Positions 51,790 to 60,404 of a stretch of DNA of 64,000 nucleotides are shown piece by piece (the stretch's first letter is position 1; every line of letters starts with the position of its first letter). The DNA lies in NCBI RefSeq assembly GCF_001936475.1, contig NZ_MSPQ01000013.1, positions 1-64,000 on the forward strand. Direction: 5' to 3'. A program made the position numbers and the translations under genes. Below the pieces are notes generated by a model. The model was not told the origin of the DNA, did not search any database, and saw only the letters and a program-made list of their open reading frames with translations. Source of the stretch: Algoriphagus marinus. Its GTDB lineage: Bacteria; Bacteroidota; Bacteroidia; Cytophagales; Cyclobacteriaceae.

Positions 51790-53264
51790 AGTGAAGCAGG
51801 GTTTATTTCCAACACTTCTCCAAAGAGGGTTGCAGTAGTACAATCTGTGATCCGTACTTTGAGGTAATCTCCTTTTTGATAATCTCCATTAGGTACGATT
51901 ACTACTTTATTGGCGGAGTTTCTACCCTTTAATTCATCCTGAGATTTTTTGGAAGTACCTTCTAAAAGAATGACTTGCTCTTTTCCTATGTCAAGTTTAT
52001 TTCGCTTGTGGGAAAGCTCACTTTGCTTGGTGATCACCTCAGCAAGCCGCCTTTTTTTGATTTCCAAAGGGATATCATCTTCAAATTTTTTGGCGGCCAA
52101 AGTCCCAGGGCGTTCAGAATAGTAGAACATGTAAGAGAAATCATATTTCACCAGATCCATCAGGCTTAAAGTATCTTGATGCTCCTCTTCTGTCTCGGAA
52201 CAAAATCCAGTGATCATATCTGATGAAATACCACATTCCTCCCCAAGGATTTCCCGGATTTTTGCTACCCGCTCCAGATACCACTCCCGATCATAGGTTC
52301 TGTTCATCATTTCTAAAATCCTAGAATTGCCACTTTGAACCGGAAGGTGGATGTAATTACAGATATTATCGTAGGCTTTGATGGTATATAAAACATCATC
52401 AGTGATGTCTTTAGGGTGAGAAGTAGAAAACCTCACTCTAAGCATAGGATTTACTTTTGCAACCATTTCCAAAAGATGAGCAAAGGTTACCACTTCACTG
52501 ATTTCCTCTTCCTTTTTATTCAACCTTGCTTTGTTGTTTTCCTCCGCTGACCATTTGTAGCTATCCACATTTTGTCCTAGCAGCGTCACTTCTTTGTAGC
52601 CTTTGTCAAAAAGATCCTGAGCTTCAGCTACGATTGAGTGTGGATCACGACTGCGCTCTCTTCCCCGGGTAAAAGGAACCACACAAAAGGAGCACATATT
52701 ATCGCATCCTCTCATGATTGAGATAAATGCGGAGACACCATTCGAATTGAGTCTGACAGGAGCGATATCAGCATAGGTCTCTTCACGTGAAAGAAAAGTA
52801 TTGACTGCTTTCTGACCATCTTCAGCGATATTGATGAGGTTGGGAAGGTCTCGATAGGCATCTGGCCCTACTACTATATCCACGACCTTTTCTTCTTCAA
52901 GTAATTTTTCTTTCAAGCGCTCAGCCATGCAGCCCAGAACGCCTATTGTCATTTCCGGCTTTTTCTTTTTTGCTTTGTTGAAGACAGTCAATCTTTTTCG
53001 GACAGTTTGCTCTGCTTTTTCGCGAATTGAACAAGTATTGAGAAAAATCACATCTGCCTGCTCAAAATCCGAAGTCGTATCAAAACCATTTTCTTTCATG
53101 ATGGAAGCGACAATCTCAGAATCCGAGAAATTCATTGCGCAGCCATAGCTTTCAATGTAAAGTTTTTTGGTTTTTCCGGTAACTTCATCAACGGTGGTTT
53201 TGTAGTCACAGGCTTGTGCTTCTTCTGCTGAGATGATATCGATATCCTTTATTAAGTTATTCAT
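51786..53264 (-). CDS. miaB: tRNA-2-methylthio-N6-dimethylallyladenosine synthase
   Basis: A 492-residue radical-SAM methylthiotransferase. UPF0004 N-terminal domain with cluster cysteines in [25 protein letters not shown] and VLGCMAERL; radical SAM triad in [24 protein letters not shown]-terminal TRAM domain ([14 protein letters not shown]). It modifies A37 of tRNAs reading UNN codons. It is the first gene of the operon with the sigma-54 activator, lptE, the TPR-like gene and secG. Confidence 0.96.
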   Translation of the reverse strand: MNNLIKDIDIISAEEAQACDYKTTVDEVTGKTKKLYIESYGCAMNFSDSEIVASIMKENGFDTTSDFEQADVIFLNTCSIREKAEQTVRKRLTVFNKAKKKKPEMTIGVLGCMAERLKEKLLEEEKVVDIVVGPDAYRDLPNLINIAEDGQKAVNTFLSREETYADIAPVRLNSNGVSAFISIMRGCDNMCSFCVVPFTRGRERSRDPHSIVAEAQDLFDKGYKEVTLLGQNVDSYKWSAEENNKARLNKKEEEISEVVTFAHLLEMVAKVNPMLRVRFSTSHPKDITDDVLYTIKAYDNICNYIHLPVQSGNSRILEMMNRTYDREWYLERVAKIREILGEECGISSDMITGFCSETEEEHQDTLSLMDLVKYDFSYMFYYSERPGTLAAKKFEDDIPLEIKKRRLAEVITKQSELSHKRNKLDIGKEQVILLEGTSKKSQDELKGRNSANKVVIVPNGDYQKGDYLKVRITDCTTATLFGEVLEINPASL

Positions 53265-53337
53265 GGGGAATTACAAATTCGAGTGGCGAAATTAACAAAA
53301 TGCGACAAAATGGCAGAGGTTTTTCTGTTTTATTTCG

Positions 53338-54453
53338 CTATTGTTCAAATGGTATTTTTAGCTGCTCACCAAAAAACTGCTGCTCCTCTGTAATGTTTAG
53401 GTTCGAAAGACCAAGTCCTAAAAGGCGAACGGCTAAAGGCATCTTTTCCTGTTCCAAAAGTTCTAAAGCGATGTTTTGAATTTCCTTTTGCTGTAGATAC
53501 TGCTCAACTGTCCGGCTTCTGGTTTGCTGGGTGAAATCTGAGAATTTAATTTTTAGAGTAATCGTCCGACCATTTATTCCGCTTTTCTCCACTCTTCGAA
53601 TCAATTCATTTGCAATATCTGCCAGCGCTTTTTTCAAATCTTCAATCTCGATCAAATCTTGGTTAAAAGTGTTTTCTGCGCTAATTGATTTGCGAATTCG
53701 ATGTGGTTGTACTTCTGAGAGATGAATTCCCCGGACGATATTAAAGTAATGAAGGCCTGATTTGCCAAACTTTTTAATAAGAAACTGCAGTGAAAATTGC
53801 TTCAGGTCTGCCCCGTTATGAATTCCGAGAGATTTCATTTTTTCAGCAGTCACTTTTCCTATTCCAAAGAACTTACCAATTGGGAGCTTTTCTAAAAAGT
53901 CCTCTGCATCTTCCGGCAAGATCACAGCTTGCCCATTGGGTTTATTAAGATCAGAGGCAGTTTTAGCTAAAAATTTATTGTAAGAAACTCCCGCAGATGC
54001 ATTTAAACCTGTTTTTTCTTTAATTTTTTCTCGAATCTGCCTTGCAATTAAAATAGCAGATTTAAGCTCTTTTTTATTTTCGGTTACATCAAGAAATGCT
54101 TCATCAAGAGAAAGAGGCTCAACCAGATCGGTATATTCATAAAAAATCTCGCGTATCTGAAGACTAATTTCCTTATACCGGTCAAATCTAGGTTTTGCAA
54201 AAATCAATTGTGGACATTTTTTGACCGCTAGTACGGAGGACATTGCAGAATAAACTCCAAATTTTCTAGCCTCATAGCTTGCTGCAGCGATGACTCCTCT
54301 AACTTCACTTCCTCCTACGGCAAGTGGCTTACCTCGCCAATGTGGATGGTCCAACTGCTCCACCGAGGCATAAAAAGCATCCATGTCCACATGGATGATT
54401 TTCTTGGTAGGATGAATGATTGGATTAGAGGAAGCTTGTTCAAGACTTTGCAT
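53338..54453 (-). CDS. dinB: DNA polymerase IV (Y family)
   Basis: A 371-residue translesion polymerase. Catalytic motifs: HVDMDAFYASVEQLDHP near the N-terminus, and YTDLVEPLSLDEAFLDVT with the Asp-Glu pair. Helix-hairpin-helix region KFFGIGKVTAEKMKSLGIHNGADL; little-finger domain to the end. The C-terminus QQFFGEQLKIPF resembles a beta-clamp-binding peptide (QLxLF-like, approximate). It is separate from the LexA-like gene at 14 kb. Confidence 0.95.
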   Translation of the reverse strand: MQSLEQASSNPIIHPTKKIIHVDMDAFYASVEQLDHPHWRGKPLAVGGSEVRGVIAAASYEARKFGVYSAMSSVLAVKKCPQLIFAKPRFDRYKEISLQIREIFYEYTDLVEPLSLDEAFLDVTENKKELKSAILIARQIREKIKEKTGLNASAGVSYNKFLAKTASDLNKPNGQAVILPEDAEDFLEKLPIGKFFGIGKVTAEKMKSLGIHNGADLKQFSLQFLIKKFGKSGLHYFNIVRGIHLSEVQPHRIRKSISAENTFNQDLIEIEDLKKALADIANELIRRVEKSGINGRTITLKIKFSDFTQQTRSRTVEQYLQQKEIQNIALELLEQEKMPLAVRLLGLGLSNLNITEEQQFFGEQLKIPFEQ

Positions 54454-54535
54454 CAGTGCTTCAAATGGTTGATTTCAGCTTAATCAAATCTAATTAAATC
54501 TTCTTCATAATTTTAAAAGCTTTTTGAATCAAAAA

Positions 54536-54563
54536 AAAGAGGGATCCCAATGGGTCCCTCTTT
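54536..54563 (-). terminator. Terminator after the YceI-like gene
   Basis: AAAGAGGGA (54536-54544) pairs with TCCCTCTTT (54555-54563); the inner bases TCCC/GGG extend it. On the minus strand a T-run follows (54531-54538). It lies about 22 bp after the stop at 54585. Confidence 0.85.
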
Positions 54564-54584
54564 CGCTATTCATGTTATGATTTC

Positions 54585-55310
54585 TTATTCAGAAGCTTTC
54601 ACGTCTAATTCAAGTGAAACAGTATTGTAGATAAATTGGTCTTTAGCTTTATCAACTGCATTTGCTTCGTCATTATAAGATAAACCCCAGTTAGTTCTAT
54701 CAATATTGAAGCCTGCTTTTGCCGTTACCACACCGTTTTCCATAGCTACTGTAGCAGGAAATTTAATGTTTTTGGTAGTGCCTCTCATCGTTAGATTTCC
54801 GCTAATCCAATGTGTAGGATTGGAAGGAGAAAGGGAAGTGGCTGATTTTGGTGTATTTTCAGTTTCAAATTGATCCATGTCTGAGACCATATCACCAGCT
54901 GCAAAAGGTTCTACTGATGTGATTTCAAATGTAGCAGTTGGGTGATTTCCTGCATCAAAAAAATCTTCGGATTGTAAGTGTCCCCATAGCTTACCATGGA
55001 ATTCAGTACCTTCTTCCATATCTTCAACTGTAAGTCTTGTGATATCGAAGGTGAATTTACCTCCAGTGATTTCGTTTCCCATTACAGCAAGATTTCCTTC
55101 GATAGGAGGAATTTGACCGAAATGCTGACCAGTAGGCTTATATCCTCTCCAGACAATCTGAGTGGCATTGGTATCAATAGTCAAGGCTTTACCTACTGCT
55201 TCTGCTGCGACTTCCGCCTCACTTGTTTCAACTGTTTCTCCAGGTTTGTTGCAAGAGAATAATATCATTGCAATTGCAATGAAAAATCCTGAATGTTTTA
55301 CTAGTTTCAT
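54585..55310 (-). CDS. YceI-family lipid-binding lipoprotein
   Basis: A 241-residue protein with a lipobox (MILFSCNKPG) and an acidic linker rich in Glu/Ala. The YceI lipocalin-like barrel spans about 45-241: ATQIVWRGYKPTGQHFG, ITGGKFTFDITRLTVEDM, KLWGHLQSEDFFDAGNHPTATFEITSV, GNLTMRGTTKNIKFPATV, and TNWGLSY. YceI proteins bind isoprenoid lipids in the periplasm. Anchoring to the membrane by the lipobox is a variant common in Bacteroidota. It is monocistronic with its own terminator. Confidence 0.93.
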   Translation of the reverse strand: MKLVKHSGFFIAIAMILFSCNKPGETVETSEAEVAAEAVGKALTIDTNATQIVWRGYKPTGQHFGQIPPIEGNLAVMGNEITGGKFTFDITRLTVEDMEEGTEFHGKLWGHLQSEDFFDAGNHPTATFEITSVEPFAAGDMVSDMDQFETENTPKSATSLSPSNPTHWISGNLTMRGTTKNIKFPATVAMENGVVTAKAGFNIDRTNWGLSYNDEANAVDKAKDQFIYNTVSLELDVKASE

Positions 55311-55437
55311 GTGCTTTTATTGGTTTAAACATTAGATGTATATACACACAACTGAAATCAGAAATAAAAGTTCACCTGATTATGAAAAAAAATTAATTTC
55401 GAATAAATCCTTTTAAACCTCTTAAAAAAATTAACCC

Positions 55438-55947
55438 ATGAGCTGTATACTTCCTGTAAATGGAATAAGTCCATTAATTCCATCTTCTTGTTGGACTGCA
55501 CCTAATGCTACCATAGTAGGAGATGTCCAGTTAGGAGAGAATTGTACTATATGGTTTAATGCCGTCATCCGGGGCGATGTCAACGAAATCCGAATCGGGC
55601 ATGAAACAAATATTCAGGATGGGGTTGTGATTCACTGCACCTTTAAAAAGGCTGGAACGTATATAGGTAATCAGGTTTCTATAGCGCACAATGCGGTAGT
55701 GCATGGTTGCACCATTCATGATCGAGTGTTAATAGGGATGGGTGCGATCGTGATGGATGGTGCTATTATTCATTCGAATTCCATTATTGCGGCAGGAGCG
55801 GTAGTGCTTGCTAACACTGTAGTTGAATCGAATTCCATTTATGCAGGGATGCCCGCAAAAAGGGTGAAGGAGATCGGCCCAGAGATGGAGGAAGTGATTT
55901 CTCGAACTGCAAAAAATTATCCTATGTATGCTACTTGGTTTGAGTAG
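55438..55947 (+). CDS. Gamma-carbonic-anhydrase-like hexapeptide protein
   Basis: A 169-residue left-handed beta-helix protein. Repeats of the hexapeptide type run from about residue 15 to 135 (NATIVGDVQLGENCTIWFNAVIRGD, NIQDGVVIHCT, VSIAHNAVVHGCTIHDRVLIGMGA). The zinc histidines appear as H in VIHCT, IAHNAVVHG. Close relatives (YrdA/PaaY type) bind metal and are sometimes CoA-thioesterases or carbonic anhydrases. The reaction here is not certain. Confidence 0.9.
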   Translation: MSCILPVNGISPLIPSSCWTAPNATIVGDVQLGENCTIWFNAVIRGDVNEIRIGHETNIQDGVVIHCTFKKAGTYIGNQVSIAHNAVVHGCTIHDRVLIGMGAIVMDGAIIHSNSIIAAGAVVLANTVVESNSIYAGMPAKRVKEIGPEMEEVISRTAKNYPMYATWFE

Positions 55948-56086
55948 AAAGTAAAAAAAACACTTTCGAACTATGTTTTTTGTTCAGTATAGGCTTTTTA
56001 TTGCATTTCATTTTTATTACAGGATTTTTCGAGTAAATTTGTAATAATAATATTTTAATTTTTTATATAATTTTTTGAGTAAAATC

Positions 56087-56590
56087 ATGGCTAAGAATTC
56101 TAGTTTAAATTTAAGCGGGCGAAGTATTGTTTTATTAGTTTGCCTTTTTATTTTTTTCAACATGATGTTGAAGCAAACCATGCCTCCGAGTTTGGTATTG
56201 GATTTGAAATTTGCTTATTCTGCTTCCGAAGCTTATCAAGCGCTTGATATCATGGGGGAAGAGATGAGGAAAGATTATATAAAATGTCTTTTGATTTTTG
56301 ATATTCCTTATATGTTAATTTATACCCTTCTGTTTATTCAGCTTTTTAATTTTTTATGGAAAGGTTCTCAAGTCCGACTAGTTTGTGTTGGTGTATTAGT
56401 TTTTGATTTTTTTGAGAATTTAATGATTTACAGTATGATTCAAATTTTCCCTGACTATTCTTCCTTTTTAGGGTTTGGGGCCTCATTTTTCACGAGTACA
56501 AAATGGGTCTTTGTGGGCATTATGGTCGCCTTGAGTCTGATAGGAGCTTTGAAAAAGATTTTTTCACATGAAAGACAGGGCTTGCTTTAG
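56087..56590 (+). CDS. Small polytopic membrane protein of unknown function
   Basis: About 167 residues with four hydrophobic segments: IVLLVCLFIFFNMML, CLLIFDIPYMLIYTLLFIQLF, VRLVCVGVLVFDFFENLMIY and STKWVFVGIMVALSLIGAL. A short outside loop after the first helix includes PPSLVLDLKFAYSASEAYQ. The ATG at 56087 is used instead of the TTG at 56075. I do not recognise a family. It sits 69 bp before the amidoligase operon on the same strand, but a tie to that operon is not shown. Confidence 0.7.
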   Translation: MAKNSSLNLSGRSIVLLVCLFIFFNMMLKQTMPPSLVLDLKFAYSASEAYQALDIMGEEMRKDYIKCLLIFDIPYMLIYTLLFIQLFNFLWKGSQVRLVCVGVLVFDFFENLMIYSMIQIFPDYSSFLGFGASFFTSTKWVFVGIMVALSLIGALKKIFSHERQGLL

Positions 56591-56659
56591 GAAACCCATT
56601 GAATCATTGGAGGTATTTCTTATCTTCTTTGGCTTTAAAGCAAAATAGTAAGACCTTTG

Positions 56660-57415
56660 ATGCCTAATTCAACGGTACTAATAACTACACCCAATATTCT
56701 TATGAAAGAGGAGTATTTCAAATGGTTTTCCCCTCATCTTCAGCGGGATGTTCAAATGCTTCGTTTTGGCCATGCCGGTTATCCGGTAGTGGTTTTTCCC
56801 ACCTCAAAGGGCTCTTTTCATGAGAACCGTGACATGGGATTAATAGAATCAGCCAGATGGTATATTGAGCAGGGTTTAATCCAGATTTATTGTCCTGAAA
56901 GTAACGATGCTGATAGTTTTTACAACAAAAATATTCATCCTCATCAACGAATTCAGAACCACGTCGCATATGATAAAATGATTTGTCATGAGATTGTAGA
57001 GCGAATTCGTCTGAACACTTCAGTTGCAAAAGTGGTAGTGGCAGGATGTAGTTTTGGAGGGTATCATGCCGTGAATTTTGCTTTTAGACATCCAGGCTAT
57101 GTAAGCCATTGCTTCAGTATGTCAGGAGCATTTGATATTCGTGATTTTATGAACGGCTATCAGCATGATGATATTTATTACAACAGTCCTTTGGAATATC
57201 TTCCTGGATTAAATGATCAGGAGCTTTGGAAAATGGATATCGTTTTGGGAACTTCCAACTGGGATATCTGCTTCGATGCAAATCTGAAATTACACGAAAC
57301 TTTGAAATCTAAAGAGGTCGGGCACTGGTTGGACGTGCGACAAAATAAAAACCATGATTGGCCGGTCTGGAAAGAAATGTTTCCACATTATTTAAGTAGA
57401 ATAAAATTTAATTAA
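56660..57415 (+). CDS. Alpha/beta-hydrolase esterase of the amidoligase operon
   Basis: A 251-residue esterase-family hydrolase. The nucleophile elbow is VVVAGCSFGGYHAVNFAFRHP; other landmarks are FPTSKGSFHENRDMG near the start and the C-terminal histidine in NKNHDWPVWKEMFP. There is no signal peptide. It is the first gene of a five-gene run; the next starts 21 bp on. Within such a pathway it could hydrolyse an ester or thioester intermediate, or release a product, but this is inference. Confidence 0.85.
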   Translation: MPNSTVLITTPNILMKEEYFKWFSPHLQRDVQMLRFGHAGYPVVVFPTSKGSFHENRDMGLIESARWYIEQGLIQIYCPESNDADSFYNKNIHPHQRIQNHVAYDKMICHEIVERIRLNTSVAKVVVAGCSFGGYHAVNFAFRHPGYVSHCFSMSGAFDIRDFMNGYQHDDIYYNSPLEYLPGLNDQELWKMDIVLGTSNWDICFDANLKLHETLKSKEVGHWLDVRQNKNHDWPVWKEMFPHYLSRIKFN

Positions 57416-57436
57416 TCGATTAAATATCAATTTATT

Positions 57437-58393
57437 ATGAAAAAAATTGGAATACTTTTTGGCATGGAGGATACATTTCCCCAAGCATTTATAGACCGGG
57501 TAAATCAGAAGGCTGAAAAAGGCATAATTGCCGAGGCTGTTCAGATTGATAAGGTTATTCAGAATAAACTTTCTGAATATGCAGTAATCATCGACCGAAT
57601 CTCTCAGGATGTACCTTTCTACAGAGCATATTTGAAAAATGCAGCATTGACTGGTACGGCAGTTATCAACAATCCATTTTGGTGGAGTGCTGATGATAAA
57701 TTTTTCAATAATGCTCTAGCTGACCAGCTCGGAGTTCCTCTTCCGAAAACTGTGATTTTGCCTTCAGCAAAGCATCCGGATGATACGACTTCCAAATCAT
57801 TTAGAAATTTAAAAGCTCCTTTAGATTGGGAAGGAATCTTTGAATATGTAGGTTTTCCAGCCTACATGAAGCCTTATGCTGGTGGAGGTTGGAAGAACGT
57901 TTATCGACTTGAGGATAAAGAAGAGTTTTTCAAGACACACCCCCAAACTGGGCAGCTGGTGATGTTACTGCAGGAAGAAATTGTTTTTGAGGAGTATTTT
58001 AGAGTTTATTGTCTAGGGGGCAAGGCTGTCAAAATCATGCCTTATGAGCCTCGAAATCCACATCATCTTCGCTATGTGGTAGATCGTCCACCTTCCTCTA
58101 AAAAGCTTCTTGCTACTATCAAAGATTATACTATTCGTCTATGCAAGGGATTAGGGTATGATTTCAATACCGTTGAATTTGCGGTGAAAGACGGCATTCC
58201 GTATGCGATCGATTTTGGAAATCCAGCGCCTGATGCAGATGTGAATTCTGTTGGACAGGAAAACTTTGACTGGGTAGTAGAAGAAGCAGCCAAAATGGCA
58301 ATCAGCTACGCTAAGGCTCAGAAACCCGGAAAAACGAATTTAACTTGGGGAACCTTCATGCGTGACTCAATCGCTGATTCCAAAAGATTTTAA
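57437..58393 (+). CDS. ATP-grasp ligase (RimK/D-Ala-D-Ala-ligase-like)
   Basis: A 318-residue ATP-grasp protein. A pre-ATP-grasp domain starts MKKIGILFGMEDTFPQAF. ATP-binding strands are FPAYMKPYAGGGWKNVY and VMLLQEEIVFEEYFRVYCLGGKAVKIMPYEP, and Mg-binding residues sit in YDFNTVEFAVKDGIPYAIDFGNPAP. Such enzymes join a carboxylate, activated as acyl-phosphate, to an amine. It is second in the operon (spacing 21 and 19 bp). Substrate is unknown. Confidence 0.88.
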   Translation: MKKIGILFGMEDTFPQAFIDRVNQKAEKGIIAEAVQIDKVIQNKLSEYAVIIDRISQDVPFYRAYLKNAALTGTAVINNPFWWSADDKFFNNALADQLGVPLPKTVILPSAKHPDDTTSKSFRNLKAPLDWEGIFEYVGFPAYMKPYAGGGWKNVYRLEDKEEFFKTHPQTGQLVMLLQEEIVFEEYFRVYCLGGKAVKIMPYEPRNPHHLRYVVDRPPSSKKLLATIKDYTIRLCKGLGYDFNTVEFAVKDGIPYAIDFGNPAPDADVNSVGQENFDWVVEEAAKMAISYAKAQKPGKTNLTWGTFMRDSIADSKRF

Positions 58394-58412
58394 TCTTATC
58401 CCTAAAGAAACC

Positions 58413-59531
58413 ATGACTGCACTTTTGAAGAAACTTCCGCAATTTACCCTTGGAGTGGAGGAGGAGTATCAAATTATTGATCCTGTTACCAGAGATCTTA
58501 GATCTCACATGTCAAAAATCGTGGAGGGTGGTAAGATATCCCTTCATGAGCAAGTCAAGGCAGAAATGCATCAATCTGTTGTTGAAGTAGGGACTAATAT
58601 TTGCCAAAATGTTGCGGAAGCGCGGAGAGAAGTTTCTTTTCTGAGAAATAAGATTTCAGAATTAGCCGGTAATCAAGGACTGTTGGTAGGTGCTGCTAGC
58701 ACGCATCCTTTCTCGAGATGGCAAGATCAGGAGATTACGGATGATCCTCGTTATCATAATATTGTTGACGAATTGAAAGACATTGCCAGATCAAACTTGA
58801 TTTTTGGCCTGCATGTCCACGTGGGTATAGATAATAGAGATACTGCACTTCAGTTGATGAATCAGGCTTGTTATTTTCTTCCTCATATTTATGCACTGAC
58901 GACCAATTCACCCTTTTGGGAAGGTAGAAATACAGGCTTCAAAGCATTTAGAGCCAAAATTTTCGCAAAATTTCCTAGAACTGGCTTACCTGAATATTTT
59001 GATTCGGTACAATCGTATGACAATTATTTGGAGACTTTAGTTAAGACAAATTGCATCGATAATCCAAAAAAAATCTGGTGGGACTTAAGAATTCACCCGT
59101 TCTTCAGTACGATCGAATTTCGAATTTGTGATATGTGCCTGACTGTTGATGAGACAATTTGTATCGTAGCTATCATTCAGGCGGTTGTGGCTAAACTGTA
59201 CAAGCTCCTGATGAGTAATACCAGTTTCAATATTTATCGAATTGCCTTGATTCGGGAAAATAAGTTCAGAGCTGCTCGAAATGGTATAGAAGGTAAATTG
59301 ATTGACTTTGGTAAGAAAATAGAAGTGCCGACCCCCGAGTTAATCTTCGAGCTTCTTGATTTCATTGATGATGTAGTTGATGAATTAGGCAGTAGAAATG
59401 AAATCGACTATGTCCATCAAATTTTCAAAAATGGAACTGGTGCGGATCAACAATTGGCAGTTTTTGAAAAAACTGGTGATTTGACAAAAGTGGTTGACTT
59501 AATTACTTCAAAGTTTAATCAAGGGATATAA
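58413..59531 (+). CDS. GCS2-family carboxylate-amine ligase (YbdK-like)
   Basis: About 372 residues of the glutamate-cysteine ligase type 2 family: FTLGVEEEYQIIDPVTRDLR with the metal Glu residues, EVGTNICQNVAEARRE, NLIFGLHVHVGIDNRDTAL, and a WWDLRIHPFFSTIEFRICDMCLTV core. This family forms gamma-glutamyl-amide or similar bonds with ATP. The ATG at 58413 lies 19 bp after the ATP-grasp stop; an earlier in-frame ATG at 58362 would overlap that gene by 32 bp and add residues outside the family fold. Confidence 0.9.
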   Translation: MTALLKKLPQFTLGVEEEYQIIDPVTRDLRSHMSKIVEGGKISLHEQVKAEMHQSVVEVGTNICQNVAEARREVSFLRNKISELAGNQGLLVGAASTHPFSRWQDQEITDDPRYHNIVDELKDIARSNLIFGLHVHVGIDNRDTALQLMNQACYFLPHIYALTTNSPFWEGRNTGFKAFRAKIFAKFPRTGLPEYFDSVQSYDNYLETLVKTNCIDNPKKIWWDLRIHPFFSTIEFRICDMCLTVDETICIVAIIQAVVAKLYKLLMSNTSFNIYRIALIRENKFRAARNGIEGKLIDFGKKIEVPTPELIFELLDFIDDVVDELGSRNEIDYVHQIFKNGTGADQQLAVFEKTGDLTKVVDLITSKFNQGI

Positions 59532-59546
59532 TCCCAGATATTACTT

Positions 59547-60404
59547 TTGCACAAAAATAAACCGACAAGCGAAGTGGGAAAGAAGAAATTAAATCTGGCG
59601 ATATTAGATATGTATGATGGCGAGCCGAATCAAGGCATGCGCTGTATAAAAGATATTATCGGAAGATTTGAAAGTCAACTTAATTATAAAGTATTTGATG
59701 TAAGGGGGGAATCAGAACTTCCTGATGTCCAAGATTTTGATATTTATATTTCGACTGGAGGTCCAGGTAATCCATTGGAAGGTGACGGGAATTGGGATTT
59801 GAAGTATTTTGATTTTTTAGATCAAATCTGGATCTGGAATCAAAACCATAATCATAAAAAGTATATACTTTTAATTTGTCATTCTTTTCAAATGGCCTGT
59901 AAGCATTTTGGTTTGGGGCAATTGACCAAGCGAAAATCCACCTCTTTCGGAGTAATGTCTGTTCACAAAACAGCCGAAGGAAAGCAAGACAGAATGCTTC
60001 AAAATCTAGATAATCCCTTCTGGGCTGTAGATTCCAGAGATTATCAAGTGGTTCAACCTGACCACAAAAAGTTTAAAGTGCTTGGCGCAAAAATCTTAGC
60101 TCTCGAGAAAATCCGAGACCATGTTCAATACGAACGGGCAATTATGGCTATTCGATTTTCAGATGAAATGGTAGGCACTCAGTTTCATCCAGAAGCAGAC
60201 CCAATAAGCTTCTTAAATCATTTGAAAAAGACGGAGGTTAAAGAGAAAATTATTGCTTCCAAGGGAAAAGCAAAATTTAGAGCGATGATTGAGCACTTGG
60301 TTGACGAGGATAAGATTTTCAAAACCAATGAAACCCTGATACCTAACTTTCTGGAAAATTCTATCCAGAGGGTCAAAAAATCTCAACTTCTAAATCTAGT
60401 ATGA
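59547..60404 (+). CDS. Class I glutamine amidotransferase of the amidoligase operon
   Basis: A 285-residue protein. The GATase fold begins LNLAILDMYDGE and has ISTGGPGNPLEGD. The nucleophile Cys is in LLICHSFQMAC (about residue 111), and the catalytic His-Glu pair in VGTQFHPEADP (about 213-215). It probably hydrolyses glutamine or a gamma-glutamyl bond. The last about 60 residues form a separate helical tail. No ATG lies upstream of the first strand, so the TTG at 59547, 15 bp after the previous stop, is the likely start. Its stop overlaps the next gene by 4 bp. Confidence 0.85.
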   Translation: MHKNKPTSEVGKKKLNLAILDMYDGEPNQGMRCIKDIIGRFESQLNYKVFDVRGESELPDVQDFDIYISTGGPGNPLEGDGNWDLKYFDFLDQIWIWNQNHNHKKYILLICHSFQMACKHFGLGQLTKRKSTSFGVMSVHKTAEGKQDRMLQNLDNPFWAVDSRDYQVVQPDHKKFKVLGAKILALEKIRDHVQYERAIMAIRFSDEMVGTQFHPEADPISFLNHLKKTEVKEKIIASKGKAKFRAMIEHLVDEDKIFKTNETLIPNFLENSIQRVKKSQLLNLV